A stretch of DNA of 64,000 nt. Origin: Candidatus Moanabacter tarae (GTDB taxonomy: Bacteria > Verrucomicrobiota > Verrucomicrobiia > Opitutales > UBA2987). Positions 54,406 to 63,212 of the stretch are shown one piece after another; the stretch's first letter is position 1, and each line of letters begins with the position of its first letter. A model generated the notes under the pieces. That model was not told where the DNA came from. It made no database searches and was given only the letters and a program-made list of their open reading frames with translations. The stretch lies in the NCBI GenBank assembly GCA_003226295.1, contig CP029803.1, forward strand, positions 102,226 through 166,225, written 5' to 3'. The position numbers and the translations under genes are program-made.

Positions 54406-55377
54406 CTAAAGAAATCCAAACTCCTCCATCCATTCGTCTCGGTGGAATTTGCTGAGATATCGGCTCCCCGAATCGGGTAGAACGACGACTACATTTCCGG
54501 GATCAGCCTTACTTTTGACCCAATCGAGAGCTCCAGAGACCGCACTACCACTAGATCCGCCAGCAAAGAGCCCTTCCTCTTTACAGAGACGGCGTGCCAT
54601 TAAGAATGAATCCCGATCATTCACTTGGATGATTTCGTCGATGATATCGAAGTCTACTGCTTTAACGAGATAGTCCTCGCCGATCCCCTCTACTTTATAG
54701 ACATTCGGTTCGGGCAGTTTGCCGGTTTTATAATAATCGTAGAAGACTGATCCAATTGGATCGATAGCGATATTCTGGACTTCTGGTTTCTTCTCTTTCA
54801 AGAAGCGGCCGGCTCCGCTTAAGGTCCCACCTGTCCCAATTCCACAGACAAAAGTATCTATTTCCCCTTCGGTTTGTTCCCAAATTTCTGGGCCGGTAGT
54901 TCGGTAGTGAGCCTCGATATTTTTGGGGTTGTTATATTGATCGGGGTAATAGGAATTTGGAGTCTCTTTGGCAATCCGGCGTGCGACGCTATAGTAGCTT
55001 TCAGGAGAATCTGCCGAAACTGCAGTTGGAGTTACGACCACTTCAGCGCCAAATGATCGCAGAAGATCGATCTTTTCTTGGCTCATTTTGTCCGGGATTG
55101 TTATGATACAGCGGTAACCTTTAATTGCGGCTATTGTGGCTAGAGCGGCCCCCGTGTTCCCGGAAGAATTCTCGACGATTGTGCCGCCTGGTTTGAGGAA
55201 TCCTTGGCGCTCGGCTTCTTCGATTATAAAAAGAGCCATACGGTCCTTCACGCTTCCACTAGGGTTCATGAATTCCAGTTTGGCGAAGAGATTAACGGGG
55301 CTTCCCCCGGTAACCTTGTTCAGCTTCACAAGTGGGGTATTACCTATTGCTTCAAGTATGGATTGGCAGGAATTCAC
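54406..55377 (-). CDS. Cysteine synthase/cystathionine beta-synthase family PLP enzyme
   Basis: 323-residue fold-type II PLP enzyme. Schiff-base Lys44 in NPSGSVKDRMA, phosphate-contact and substrate loop IVENSSGNTGAALA near 66-79, GTGGTLSGAGRFLKEK near 176-191 holding the PLP phosphate, GLFAGGSSGSAVSG near 270-283. Segments such as ESYYSVARRIAKETP and YYPDQYNNPKNIEAHYRTTG fit the CBS-type branch (catalytic core without regulatory CBS domains) at least as well as O-acetylserine sulfhydrylase. It could make cysteine from sulfide or cystathionine from homocysteine and serine. No CysE, MetC or cystathionine-lyase partner nearby. Convergent with nrdA, separated by the terminator. Confidence 0.9.
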   Translation of the reverse strand: MNSCQSILEAIGNTPLVKLNKVTGGSPVNLFAKLEFMNPSGSVKDRMALFIIEEAERQGFLKPGGTIVENSSGNTGAALATIAAIKGYRCIITIPDKMSQEKIDLLRSFGAEVVVTPTAVSADSPESYYSVARRIAKETPNSYYPDQYNNPKNIEAHYRTTGPEIWEQTEGEIDTFVCGIGTGGTLSGAGRFLKEKKPEVQNIAIDPIGSVFYDYYKTGKLPEPNVYKVEGIGEDYLVKAVDFDIIDEIIQVNDRDSFLMARRLCKEEGLFAGGSSGSAVSGALDWVKSKADPGNVVVVLPDSGSRYLSKFHRDEWMEEFGFL

Positions 55378-55745
55378 GATTATTCTGAGATTGCCTTCTA
55401 GAAAGCAGATACAATTGCAACTGTAAAATTACAGGGAGTTTATGGAACTAAGATAAAAACTTGAGACATCTTTGAAGAAATTTTCAAACAGATTTTCAAG
55501 ATCTGAGACCAAAACAGGAAAACTCGGACCAGATTTAAATCCTAACTTTAGGACCTTCCTTAATTGAAATTCATCAACGATTAGATAGGAGAATAAGGGG
55601 ATCTATTGATCGAGTCGGCTGAATATGAATTTTGCTTTTTGGCTAAGCTTCAGGGTAGATACTGATAAGATTTGCAAAGAGATATACAAATACCTTGTGG
55701 TGTTTTATTATGCTGTAGGGTTCTTTGTTGAGATTTGAAAGGGTC
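55378..55745. other. Intergenic, 368 bp
   Basis: Lies between two minus-strand genes, downstream of the TonB-dependent receptor and upstream of the synthase. The promoter of the synthase is expected here. No hairpin with T-tract, ORF or repeat recognised. Confidence 0.35.
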
Positions 55746-57626
55746 CTAGTTTTGACCAAGGATAATTCGAGCACCCAGATAGGTGGCCCGATCAAGGGCC
55801 TTGAAACCGTCCACCTCGTCATACTGATGGTTAAAGAGATTTTCGATTCGGCCAAAAATCTCGACCTTCTCATTGATTCGATAGCTCCCATAAAGACGTG
55901 CCACGACGTAATCCTGTGCTGCGATACGGGTGAATGTACCTCCATCTATATCAACGGAGTCGCTATTAAAACGAAGATAGAAACCAGCCGTAGTTTTGGA
56001 AGAAGGAAGAAGATGGATTCCTAGGGATCCGCTGTGGCGGGGTCGGCGGAGCAGTCGGAGGTTGTCGTTCCTATCCTCTGCCTCCAAGAAAGTGTAGTTT
56101 GCGTAGACTTGAACTCTGTCATCAGGAGCAAGGGTGACAGAGAATTCCAATCCCTTTGTTTGCGCGTTGCCAATGTTTAGAAGAGGAAATCCGGCGATCA
56201 AATTTGATATATTATTCGCAAAGTAGGTGGTTTCAAAGCGAATGAAATTAGACCATAGTTCCTGTCGGAACCCTAATTCCCATGAATCGCTTTCCTCAGC
56301 ATTGAGACTAGGGTTGCCAAATAAACCATAAAGATCAACAGCCTGGGGTACCGAGTAGGCTGTGGCCAATTTTCCAAATAAACTAGACCCAAGTGATGAA
56401 AATGATTTTCCAAACATAAGGTTCCCTGTCATTGGGCTTCCAAAGTCAGAATAGTCATCAAAGCGACCTCCTCCACTGACATAAAATCCTTCCGCTGGCT
56501 GCCATTGTGTCTGGAAGTAGATACTGAGACTGTTCCAATTCTTATCGAATGTAGTGACTTTGGATTCGAGGTCCTTTTGAAGAAAATCTTCGTTCCGATA
56601 AACAGCTCCGCCGGTTGTTGAAAAATATTTTCCAACTGTCCAGTCTACTTGGAGGTCCACTTCGTTTGTTTTTGTTTCCGAATTCGTGTGAAGGAGGAAA
56701 CTCGATGTCTTCGATTCGAGATTGTCTTCAGATTGGGCATAGAATAGGCGGATGTTAAGCTTCTCGTTGAGTTGGTAGTCAATCCCAGGAGACAGAAGCC
56801 AGGTGCGCGTGGCTTGGAAGTCCTCCATAGCTGGATATGTAGGAGCCTTACGGTTGTCTGGATTTCCAGAGAGGGCATCGAAGAAGATTGATGTAAAGTC
56901 AAAATCGAGCGATTTAGATATTTTAGCCCTACCACGGGTCATCAAGTTTGTGATCTGATAGTGGCAATTTGGTTCCTGATTGTCCGTTGTTAGATAGGAA
57001 GCGCCTATCGTCATCTCTGCGCGATCATTTGCCAATCCGGCACTCATTTTATTTCGAAAGGTTCCGTAAGATCCAACTTCCGCTTCAAGACGTGGCTTCA
57101 TTTTCTCCATACTCTGCGACCTACTGAATAAGCTAACGACGCCGCCTATACCTTCCGCTCCATAAAGAGTAGAGGAGGCGCCTCTCATTACTTCGATTCT
57201 TTCAAGATTATCCAGGTTGAGTTGTGCCAAGTTATAATTACCCGAGAAACCTCCGTTTAGTTTTCTCCCATCGAGAAGTATGACAGTATGGTCACTATTC
57301 GAGCCCCGTGTGAAAAGGGAAGTGACTCCACCAATCTGCCCCGTAGTCGCTAAACTCATACCAGTTGTTTGGTTTAGAATTTCGTCCAGCGTCTGGTATT
57401 GCCCTCTTTGAAATTTGTCACTTGTTACAACCGAAATTGAAGGAGATGCTTGACTTAGAGGCTGACGTGTACGGGTCGAGACGACAAAGTAGGGATCCAG
57501 CTCCTTCTCAATTTTAAAACTATCCTTCTTTCCCTCTTCTCCAAAGCTAGTCGGGAAAAGCAGTAGTATTCCCGCGCTTGCCAAGAGTCGTTTTCTCGCT
57601 GTTCCCAAGGGATTTGAATATCTCAT
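55746..57626 (-). CDS. TonB-dependent outer-membrane receptor (BtuB-like)
   Basis: 626-residue outer-membrane active transporter. N-terminal signal peptide (about 1-29), then a TonB-box-like DPYFVVSTRTRQPL near 43-56. The plug domain includes SISVVTSDKFQRGQYQTLDE, SLFTRGSNSDHTVILLDGRK and LERIEVMRGASSTLYGAEGI (about 140-159), followed by a beta-barrel rich in aromatic girdle residues ending RIILGQN. Size and plug sequences resemble vitamin B12 receptor BtuB and small-siderophore receptors. It is divergent from a BtuF/FecB-like binding protein at 57729 across 102 bp, with a Fur-family regulator nearby, which suggests cobalamin or metal-chelate uptake. No B12 riboswitch fits in the 102-bp gap. 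Confidence 0.9.
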   Translation of the reverse strand: MRYSNPLGTARKRLLASAGILLLFPTSFGEEGKKDSFKIEKELDPYFVVSTRTRQPLSQASPSISVVTSDKFQRGQYQTLDEILNQTTGMSLATTGQIGGVTSLFTRGSNSDHTVILLDGRKLNGGFSGNYNLAQLNLDNLERIEVMRGASSTLYGAEGIGGVVSLFSRSQSMEKMKPRLEAEVGSYGTFRNKMSAGLANDRAEMTIGASYLTTDNQEPNCHYQITNLMTRGRAKISKSLDFDFTSIFFDALSGNPDNRKAPTYPAMEDFQATRTWLLSPGIDYQLNEKLNIRLFYAQSEDNLESKTSSFLLHTNSETKTNEVDLQVDWTVGKYFSTTGGAVYRNEDFLQKDLESKVTTFDKNWNSLSIYFQTQWQPAEGFYVSGGGRFDDYSDFGSPMTGNLMFGKSFSSLGSSLFGKLATAYSVPQAVDLYGLFGNPSLNAEESDSWELGFRQELWSNFIRFETTYFANNISNLIAGFPLLNIGNAQTKGLEFSVTLAPDDRVQVYANYTFLEAEDRNDNLRLLRRPRHSGSLGIHLLPSSKTTAGFYLRFNSDSVDIDGGTFTRIAAQDYVVARLYGSYRINEKVEIFGRIENLFNHQYDEVDGFKALDRATYLGARIILGQN

Positions 57627-57679
57627 TTTTCGAAATGTCCTATCCCTAATGGGAGTGAGACTCTCTTGGCAAGCATTAA

Positions 57680-57695
57680 TGACAATTGATTGCCA
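57680..57695. promoter_or_regulatory. Candidate Fur-family operator
   Basis: TGACAATTGATTGCCA, an inverted repeat of 7-base arms (6 of 7 match) around a 2-base centre. It lies midway between the divergent TonB-dependent receptor and the binding-protein gene, with a Fur-family regulator 1 kb away. It resembles the TGATAAT-type half-sites of Fur/Zur boxes loosely. Assignment is tentative. Confidence 0.4.
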
Positions 57696-57728
57696 ATTAA
57701 GGATTTGACATAGGAGTGATGATCAGAG

Positions 57729-58736
57729 ATGAAAACAGGAGAGGTTATGAGAGGGCGGTTGAGATATTACTTGATCGGATTCGGTTTGGGATGTTTACTG
57801 CTAATAGTTCTTCCACGCCCGATTAGACGAAGTGGAATAGAGAAAGACCCAGGAGCTTTTCATGGGCATTATCCAGTAAGAATTGACGATGGGTTTGGCC
57901 GGGAAGTGGAGGTGAATTACAGGCCGAGGCGTATTATATCGTTGGCGCCGAGTGTAACGGAAATTCTTTTCCGGTTAGGAGGGGAAAAGCAGTTAGTTGG
58001 AAATACGAAGTTCTGTTCCTATCCCCCTGGAGCAGAAGCGATTGAAAAGGTAGGAGGAATACGACAGCCTAGTCTTGAGAAAATTATTCAGTTACAGGCT
58101 GACGTAGTATTAGGAACGGTATTGAGTCCTGTATCTCTTTATGAGCGCTTTGAAGCGATGAATATTAAAGCAATTGCATTTCGTCACGGTGATTTCGAAG
58201 GGGTTTTGGAGGATATTCGTTCCATTGGTAGGATAACAGGAAAGATTGGTGAGACGATTCGATTGATCAGTTCCATAGAGGAAAAGCGACAGAGAATAGA
58301 GGAAAGGCTCCGAAACAAGGTAAACAAACCACGCCCAAGGGTTGTTCTTCTCTACGGGTTAAGAGGACTCTATAGTGCGGGAGCGGGATCCTGGGCCGGG
58401 GATTTAATCGAGCTATGCCATGCTGATAACATAGCGGCCTCGGCATCGTCAACTTGGCCACAGTTGTCTTTGGAGGGAATCTTAGTAGCTGATCCTGAGG
58501 TTCTCATCCTTGCGGTGCCAACTAAGGATCAAGGCCTCTGGGAGTCAGGGGATGAGCTATTGTTGCTAAGAAAAGACGAAGTTTGGCGGAATGTATCGGC
58601 GGTTCGAAATGGCCGGGTGGAAGTTATCGATAGCGAAATTTTGGAAATCCCAGGCCCGAGAATGATCGATGCACTCGAAACTCTAGCGAGAGCGATTCAT
58701 CCCGAACTATTTGAGCAGTCAGGACATATCCCGTAG
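57729..58736 (+). CDS. Periplasmic cobalamin/Fe-siderophore-type binding protein (BtuF-like)
   Basis: 335 residues. N-terminal hydrophobic helix (about 10-28), apparently an uncleaved anchor or signal without a lipobox Cys. Then the class III helical-backbone binding fold: PRRIISLAPSVTEILFRLGG near 61-80, LVGNTKFCSYPPGAEAIEKV near 84-103, GIRQPSLEKIIQLQADVVLG near 105-124, and a second lobe GAGSWAGDLIELCHADNIAA near 217-236. These match BtuF/FecB-like proteins that hand B12 or ferric chelates to an ABC importer. No BtuC/BtuD permease or ATPase gene is in the window. Pairs with the divergent TonB-dependent receptor. Its last 40 bp overlap the 3' end of the Fur-family gene on the other strand. 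Confidence 0.87.
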   Translation: MKTGEVMRGRLRYYLIGFGLGCLLLIVLPRPIRRSGIEKDPGAFHGHYPVRIDDGFGREVEVNYRPRRIISLAPSVTEILFRLGGEKQLVGNTKFCSYPPGAEAIEKVGGIRQPSLEKIIQLQADVVLGTVLSPVSLYERFEAMNIKAIAFRHGDFEGVLEDIRSIGRITGKIGETIRLISSIEEKRQRIEERLRNKVNKPRPRVVLLYGLRGLYSAGAGSWAGDLIELCHADNIAASASSTWPQLSLEGILVADPEVLILAVPTKDQGLWESGDELLLLRKDEVWRNVSAVRNGRVEVIDSEILEIPGPRMIDALETLARAIHPELFEQSGHIP

Positions 58737-59083
58737 AAGACGATTTCGGTACCATCAATAGAAAAGCCCGGAGGAGCCTGATAAACAGGAGACGAAGCCG
58801 CTCTCTCAAAATCGAATACCCTCCGGCACCGATTACATATAAAGTGGGGGTGGGAGCCCCCCCGAACGGTTTCAAAACGGGTTGGTTGTCCGGGGAAGTC
58901 GAGACTGACAAGTTTTCCTTCATTTACCAACCGGCCAATTTGTCGGTAGACGGTCCGCAGACCAAGAGTGGGAACATCGAGGCGACCAGCCAAGAAAATC
59001 TCCTTTGCGGTGAGGGGTCGCCGAGTCTGCTCGACGATGTGAGATATTACCTCTCGCTGTCGGGTTTTTCGGTTCCTAGACAT
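58697..59083 (-). CDS. Fur-family metal-responsive regulator
   Basis: 128-residue DNA-binding regulator. Winged-helix part includes RPLTAKEIFLAGR near 22-34 and LGLRTVYRQIGRLVNEGKLV near 40-59, the Fur recognition helix pattern. The regulatory metal segment is GGSHPHFICNRC (His78, His80, Cys83, Cys86), and a second zinc pair Cys120 and Cys123 lies in GICPDC. This matches Fur, Zur and PerR members; the ligand set alone does not choose among iron, zinc and peroxide sensing. Its 5' end overlaps the 3' end of def by 37 bp (same strand) and its 3' end overlaps the binding-protein gene antisense by 40 bp. It may control the adjacent uptake genes. Confidence 0.92.
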   Translation of the reverse strand: MSRNRKTRQREVISHIVEQTRRPLTAKEIFLAGRLDVPTLGLRTVYRQIGRLVNEGKLVSLDFPGQPTRFETVRGGSHPHFICNRCRRVFDFERAASSPVYQAPPGFSIDGTEIVFYGICPDCSNSSG

Positions 59084-59661
59084 TGGGCAAGGCTCCTGAG
59101 CCGAGCTCGAGTGTTCTTCTTCATGGCCTGGAGATCATCCTTGATTTCATCTAGAGTATCTGTTCCCATGCGATCGATGAACAGAATTCCGTTGAGGTGA
59201 TCAGTTTCATGCTGAATGACGCGAGCGAGGAGATTATTGCATTCCAGCCGATGGGAGCTACCCTCAAGATCTAAGTAGTCTACTTCGATGGATTCGGAGC
59301 GATAGATGGGTCCATGGATACCCGGAAAGGAGAGGCAACCTTCCTCGTAGGAAGACTTGTTCTCCGACTGAAAAGATATGGTGGGATTTATCATAATCAG
59401 AGGCATAATCAGATCTATTGGAAGGAAACGATTATCCCAACGAAATTCAAGATTGAGTTCGCGAGCGGCTTCCAGAAGATCTACGACACAGACCATCTTC
59501 TTCTGGCCGATCTGTTGAGCGGCTAGACCGATCCCTTTTTTAGCATACATGGTCTCTAACATATCTTGAGTTAGTTGCTTGAGGTCCGCGTCAAATCTCT
59601 TGACCCTTTCTCCTTTGCAACGAAGGACCGGTTCATCGTACTCTGTCACTCTTAGAATCAT
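59047..59661 (-). CDS. def: Peptide deformylase
   Basis: 204-residue metalloenzyme that removes formyl from nascent N-terminal Met. All three motifs are present: KKGIGLAAQQIG (motif 1, about 42-53), EEGCLSFPG (motif 2 with metal Cys, about 107-115), and VIQHETDHLNGILF (motif 3 HExxH variant HETDH, about 148-161). The insertion after motif 1 (DLLEAARELNLEFRWDNRFL) is longer than in E. coli Def. Start ATG at 59661 without a strong Shine-Dalgarno. Overlaps the downstream Fur-family gene by 37 bp, so translation of the two is probably coupled. Divergent from the membrane protein gene at 59722, with only 60 bp between starts. Confidence 0.95.
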   Translation of the reverse strand: MILRVTEYDEPVLRCKGERVKRFDADLKQLTQDMLETMYAKKGIGLAAQQIGQKKMVCVVDLLEAARELNLEFRWDNRFLPIDLIMPLIMINPTISFQSENKSSYEEGCLSFPGIHGPIYRSESIEVDYLDLEGSSHRLECNNLLARVIQHETDHLNGILFIDRMGTDTLDEIKDDLQAMKKNTRARLRSLAQCLGTEKPDSER

Positions 59662-59721
59662 CGACTGGAATGTAAATCACAGTAATCTAAGATTTCCCCT
59701 CTTTCAGCAACAAAATAGAGC

Positions 59722-61404
59722 GTGTCGAAATTCTCTATACTTTTAGAAGGTCTTCTCTTTTTGATTCTTTCGTTAGTCCTTCTTTTATTTGGAGCGGGTA
59801 TACCCGTACACTTCCGCGCCCTCGCGCCAAGCGTGTTGACGAAAGCAGGAAGCGGAAGTGATACTATTGTTGATCTTTCGTCCTCCTATCTAGATGCGGG
59901 GAAGATTGGTCCAGTAGACCTTCTGTCGATGGAAGCACTGTCAGGCATTAACTTGGAAAGATTCAGAGATCGACGAGAGCTTTTATTTGAAAAACATCCG
60001 GCCTATCGAATTTCCGGGGGACCCTCGGCCTATTTCGAGCGGTATTTAGATTTCATTAATACGAAGGGCCGCGAGCAAATAGAGTCTAGAGTAATACCGT
60101 TTCTGCTTGATGCAACTTACCGAAAGCATCTCTTAGAATTCCTCGAGAATTCGAGCAACTCCACTGTCGCAAAAATTCTTATCACCCGGTCATTATCTTC
60201 GGTAGTACGTTTCATGCCTGTTTCCACCGCTGCTGGACAACCGCTTGATGCGACTATTCTGATGACTGCACTCTTGATTCAGGGTGATGATTTTTCGCCC
60301 GAATTAACAAAGGAAATAAGGAGAGAAGCTGAGGGTGCAATACGAGGCGAATTTCTGGCGGTGGATAAACTGGAGTCGGCCTATATCTCCCTTCTTGCAT
60401 TTGGGCGCAGAATGAACTGGGTGCAGCTGACTGAGTGGACTGTTCGATTCCAATCTATTAAAGAGATGGAAGAAGTGGCAGACCTGATACGGAGTAACGA
60501 GAAGGAATTCCCTTTGATTTATAGTCTTATTCTCCTCGTCGAAGAACCGAGTGCAATTGTTCGCTATTTTGAGAAATTTGGTATGAAAGGCTGGAAAGAT
60601 CTGAGATTTGCCCTTGCTTACGGGGCTGGCGCTGTCCACGAACTTATTAAGCGTGGGAAGTCGATTTATCAGCCACCAGTGATTTTCCAAGCGGTGGATC
60701 GGTGGACAACATGGGTAAGACAGACTCCCCTGCTTAGTTTTACCCATCGCTACCCCCAAGCAGCGATTAATCTTAAGATTGTCATAATGGCGGTGGCCGG
60801 GTATGCTCTTTCTCTTTTTCTAAGTAATCTTTTGGAATTTTCGACCCGAAGACGGCTCCTGTCTCGATCGAATCCGCTGTTTGTATTACGCAACAGTATA
60901 GTCGCGCTTTTTTTTACGGTCACGTTATGGGGAATGATGGAACCGACTCTTTTCGAACCTGGGCCAGAACCGAAAGCTCAGTTGCGTTTAGTTTTCGATT
61001 TTGTTAATAGAATTGAAGCTCTAAAATCACAGAATCTACTCACTCCGATGCTTGATCAAATTACTATTTTGATAATTTTGATTTTCTTCCTACTCCAACT
61101 TGTTGTCTATGTATTCTGTCTGATTAGGATTTCGGAAATCAAGCGACGGAAAGCGAGTTTCGATCTCAAGATAAAGTTGCTCGAGAACGAGGATAATCTC
61201 TTCGACTTGGGCTTGTACATAGGATTGGGGGGCACCGTGGCATCTCTAATTCTCTTGGCTGTTGATGTTGTTCAGGCGAGCTTAATCGCAGCTTACTCTT
61301 CAACCCTCTTCGGTATCATTTTTGTAGCCATTCTTAAAGTTTTCCATGTTCGACCTTACCGCCGAACATTGATATTAGGGGGCGAAACTTCGGTCTATGA
61401 ATAA
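59722..61404 (+). CDS. Multi-pass membrane protein with ExbB/MotA-like C-terminal segment
   Basis: 560-residue protein I do not recognise as a named family. GTG start at 59722. Predicted helices: 7-28, then a 320-residue extracytoplasmic or cytosolic helical domain (30-345), then 350-372, 390-408, 444-468, 495-515 and 519-541. The last pair, DLGLYIGLGGTVASLILLAV (495-514) and SLIAAYSSTLFGIIFVAILK (520-539), resembles the 'LLGLLGTV...ALxTTxxGL' core of ExbB/TolQ/MotA proton-channel subunits. A tail with basic residues follows. Its stop overlaps the ATG of the next gene by 8 bases, so the two are translationally coupled. Hypothesis: an ion-driven energiser-like complex with the coiled-coil partner. 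This is inference from sequence pattern only. Confidence 0.65.
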   Translation: MSKFSILLEGLLFLILSLVLLLFGAGIPVHFRALAPSVLTKAGSGSDTIVDLSSSYLDAGKIGPVDLLSMEALSGINLERFRDRRELLFEKHPAYRISGGPSAYFERYLDFINTKGREQIESRVIPFLLDATYRKHLLEFLENSSNSTVAKILITRSLSSVVRFMPVSTAAGQPLDATILMTALLIQGDDFSPELTKEIRREAEGAIRGEFLAVDKLESAYISLLAFGRRMNWVQLTEWTVRFQSIKEMEEVADLIRSNEKEFPLIYSLILLVEEPSAIVRYFEKFGMKGWKDLRFALAYGAGAVHELIKRGKSIYQPPVIFQAVDRWTTWVRQTPLLSFTHRYPQAAINLKIVIMAVAGYALSLFLSNLLEFSTRRRLLSRSNPLFVLRNSIVALFFTVTLWGMMEPTLFEPGPEPKAQLRLVFDFVNRIEALKSQNLLTPMLDQITILIILIFFLLQLVVYVFCLIRISEIKRRKASFDLKIKLLENEDNLFDLGLYIGLGGTVASLILLAVDVVQASLIAAYSSTLFGIIFVAILKVFHVRPYRRTLILGGETSVYE

Positions 61405-62896
61405 GACACTTCTCTTAATTATTTGTGACTTTTTGCTCCTCAGCTTACTGGCTTTGGCGCGATTTGATTTACCAGATGGGACTCGGAAAGAGGAGGAGAT
61501 GTTGGAGATTAAAAAGGAAGCATTGGTGGATGAGGACCTCATGGAAGTACTCAAACTCTCTCTTGAGTTGGAGGAGGCAAACAGGGCTGGATTAATCAGC
61601 CAATTACAAGTGACAAAAGCTAAATTGGGCGTGGTAGCAGAAAGGTTAAATTCTGTAACGGAAGACCTTGATAAAACGTCAAATCGTTTGGTGGAAGCAC
61701 AGTGGGACGCGAATCGACTAGATAAAGAGAAAGAAGAATTGAGCCAAGCCAACAGATTGCTGCAGGATGATAAGCTTAAGCTATCAAACCGATTTGACAC
61801 CATCCAGGAGGAATTAGTCTTTGCCGATCGCGAAAGAAGATCTATGGCCGAGACACTTTACAAGGTTAGAGAAGAGGCTGTAACGGGGAAGGAGAGGCTA
61901 CGTTTCGTGCAGGAACAACTGCAAAACAAAGATATGGAAGTTACACAGGCAGGAGAGCGGATTAAGGCTCTTGAAAAGGAGAAAAATAGTGCACAAATTC
62001 GAAGACAGCGATTGGAAACTGAACTTAAAATAGTGGAAACTGAGAACCGGATGTTAGAACAAAATTTAATAACGACTAACCTTCAGATTGAAACAGTAAG
62101 GTTGGAAAAAGAAGCTATTCAGAAACAAACAGCGCAGCTAGTTGAAGGAGTGGCAGTTCTAGCTGAATCCTCCAGTGCTATTCACGAAGAGATTCGGCAG
62201 ATCCAACCGCTTTCAGCTAACGCTATATTCAGCAAGTTCAGCCAGAGCAGAGGAGAGGTTGTTTTCCAGACTCTGGCCCGCAGCGGAAAACGAAAGGAAG
62301 TATCGGTTCCAAGTGCTTTAGTTTCTTCGGGTAAGACGGCAATAGCAGTATTTGACGCTGACCGTACCCCTTTCGGCATGGAGGATTCTCCCTCCAAATA
62401 TAGTTCGGTTACGGCCTACTTCGTTCTGGGTGGGAGGAAGATGCTTCTTGGAGAAGTTTCCCATTTATCCATTGACCCAAGGGTGATGGGTGCACGAGTA
62501 GCCCCTTCATTTGTAGCGGCTGATGGCTTTAAAGCAATTCGGCTTTCCCATGATCCGTATCGATTTCCCGACGCCGTTCTCATTAGCGATACGGCTGATT
62601 ACTATGGTGAATCCAGTTTCAAAATCGAGACCTCTAGGGGGGATTATCTCAAAATGCAGAGTCGTCTTTTCAATCGTCTCTTCGGCGAATTTTCACCTGA
62701 AAAAGGCGATTTCGTCCTCGCCAGATCAGGAGATATCTTAGGGTTAATGATCAACAAGCAGTACTGTGTACTGCTTGATTCACTTGATTTTTCTTTCGAG
62801 ATACCGGTCGGTTCTCTGTATTCTCAAGAGGAGGCGGAAACAGTTGCCCGAATCGTTCGATCGATCCACTCACAGCAGCCGATTGAACTACAGTAA
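61397..62896 (+). CDS. Single-pass coiled-coil protein, partner of the ExbB/MotA-like protein
   Basis: 499 residues. N-terminal helix MNKTLLLIICDFLLLSLLAL with a buried Asp11, followed by Arg22, resembling the Asp-bearing single helix of ExbD/TolR/MotB. A long charged heptad region follows (about 35-290, many E/K/Q/L), predicted as a coiled coil of roughly 250 residues. Then comes a compact C-terminal domain (about 300-499) with strands such as EVVFQTLARSGKRKEVSVPS and a late GDFVLARSGDILGLMIN, which faintly recalls trypsin-like folds but lacks a catalytic triad I can point to. No peptidoglycan-binding OmpA motif seen. Start overlaps the upstream stop by 8 bases. I recall similar IICDFLLL N-termini in verrucomicrobial hypothetical proteins, unverified. 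Confidence 0.65.
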   Translation: MNKTLLLIICDFLLLSLLALARFDLPDGTRKEEEMLEIKKEALVDEDLMEVLKLSLELEEANRAGLISQLQVTKAKLGVVAERLNSVTEDLDKTSNRLVEAQWDANRLDKEKEELSQANRLLQDDKLKLSNRFDTIQEELVFADRERRSMAETLYKVREEAVTGKERLRFVQEQLQNKDMEVTQAGERIKALEKEKNSAQIRRQRLETELKIVETENRMLEQNLITTNLQIETVRLEKEAIQKQTAQLVEGVAVLAESSSAIHEEIRQIQPLSANAIFSKFSQSRGEVVFQTLARSGKRKEVSVPSALVSSGKTAIAVFDADRTPFGMEDSPSKYSSVTAYFVLGGRKMLLGEVSHLSIDPRVMGARVAPSFVAADGFKAIRLSHDPYRFPDAVLISDTADYYGESSFKIETSRGDYLKMQSRLFNRLFGEFSPEKGDFVLARSGDILGLMINKQYCVLLDSLDFSFEIPVGSLYSQEEAETVARIVRSIHSQQPIELQ

Positions 62897-63212
62897 AAAG
62901 CTTTTGATTCTTTTGTTTTCAGCTTCCGCCAAGCATTCTCACTTTAAAACGAGTTTTGTGATACTTAACAACTGGAAATCAATAGGGATTATATTTCTTC
63001 TCCTTAATGCTTCATAATCTTGAAGCAGATACATGAAGGGACCGAAAGATTGCATAATTAGCGATGTTTCCCAACCAAAGGACGATCCAAGGAAAGCGTA
63101 GAGAAGACCGTCCAGCGTAGTATCAATCTTCAATTTTTAGGTAATTTCGCTTACCGTAAAGATCCGATCTATACAGGCTCGTTACTTTTCTAAGGATCAT
63201 TGGATCCCAAGG
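62897..63212. other. Intergenic, 316 bp
   Basis: Convergent spacer between the coiled-coil protein gene and the SulP gene. A 64-codon minus-strand frame (62939-63133) has no coding features. No clear terminator hairpin with T-tract recognised. Confidence 0.35.

Noticed and set aside
57627..57728. Cobalamin riboswitch between the BtuB-like and BtuF-like genes
   Set aside because: Only 102 bp are available, too short for a B12 riboswitch, and no B12-box-like sequence is seen.
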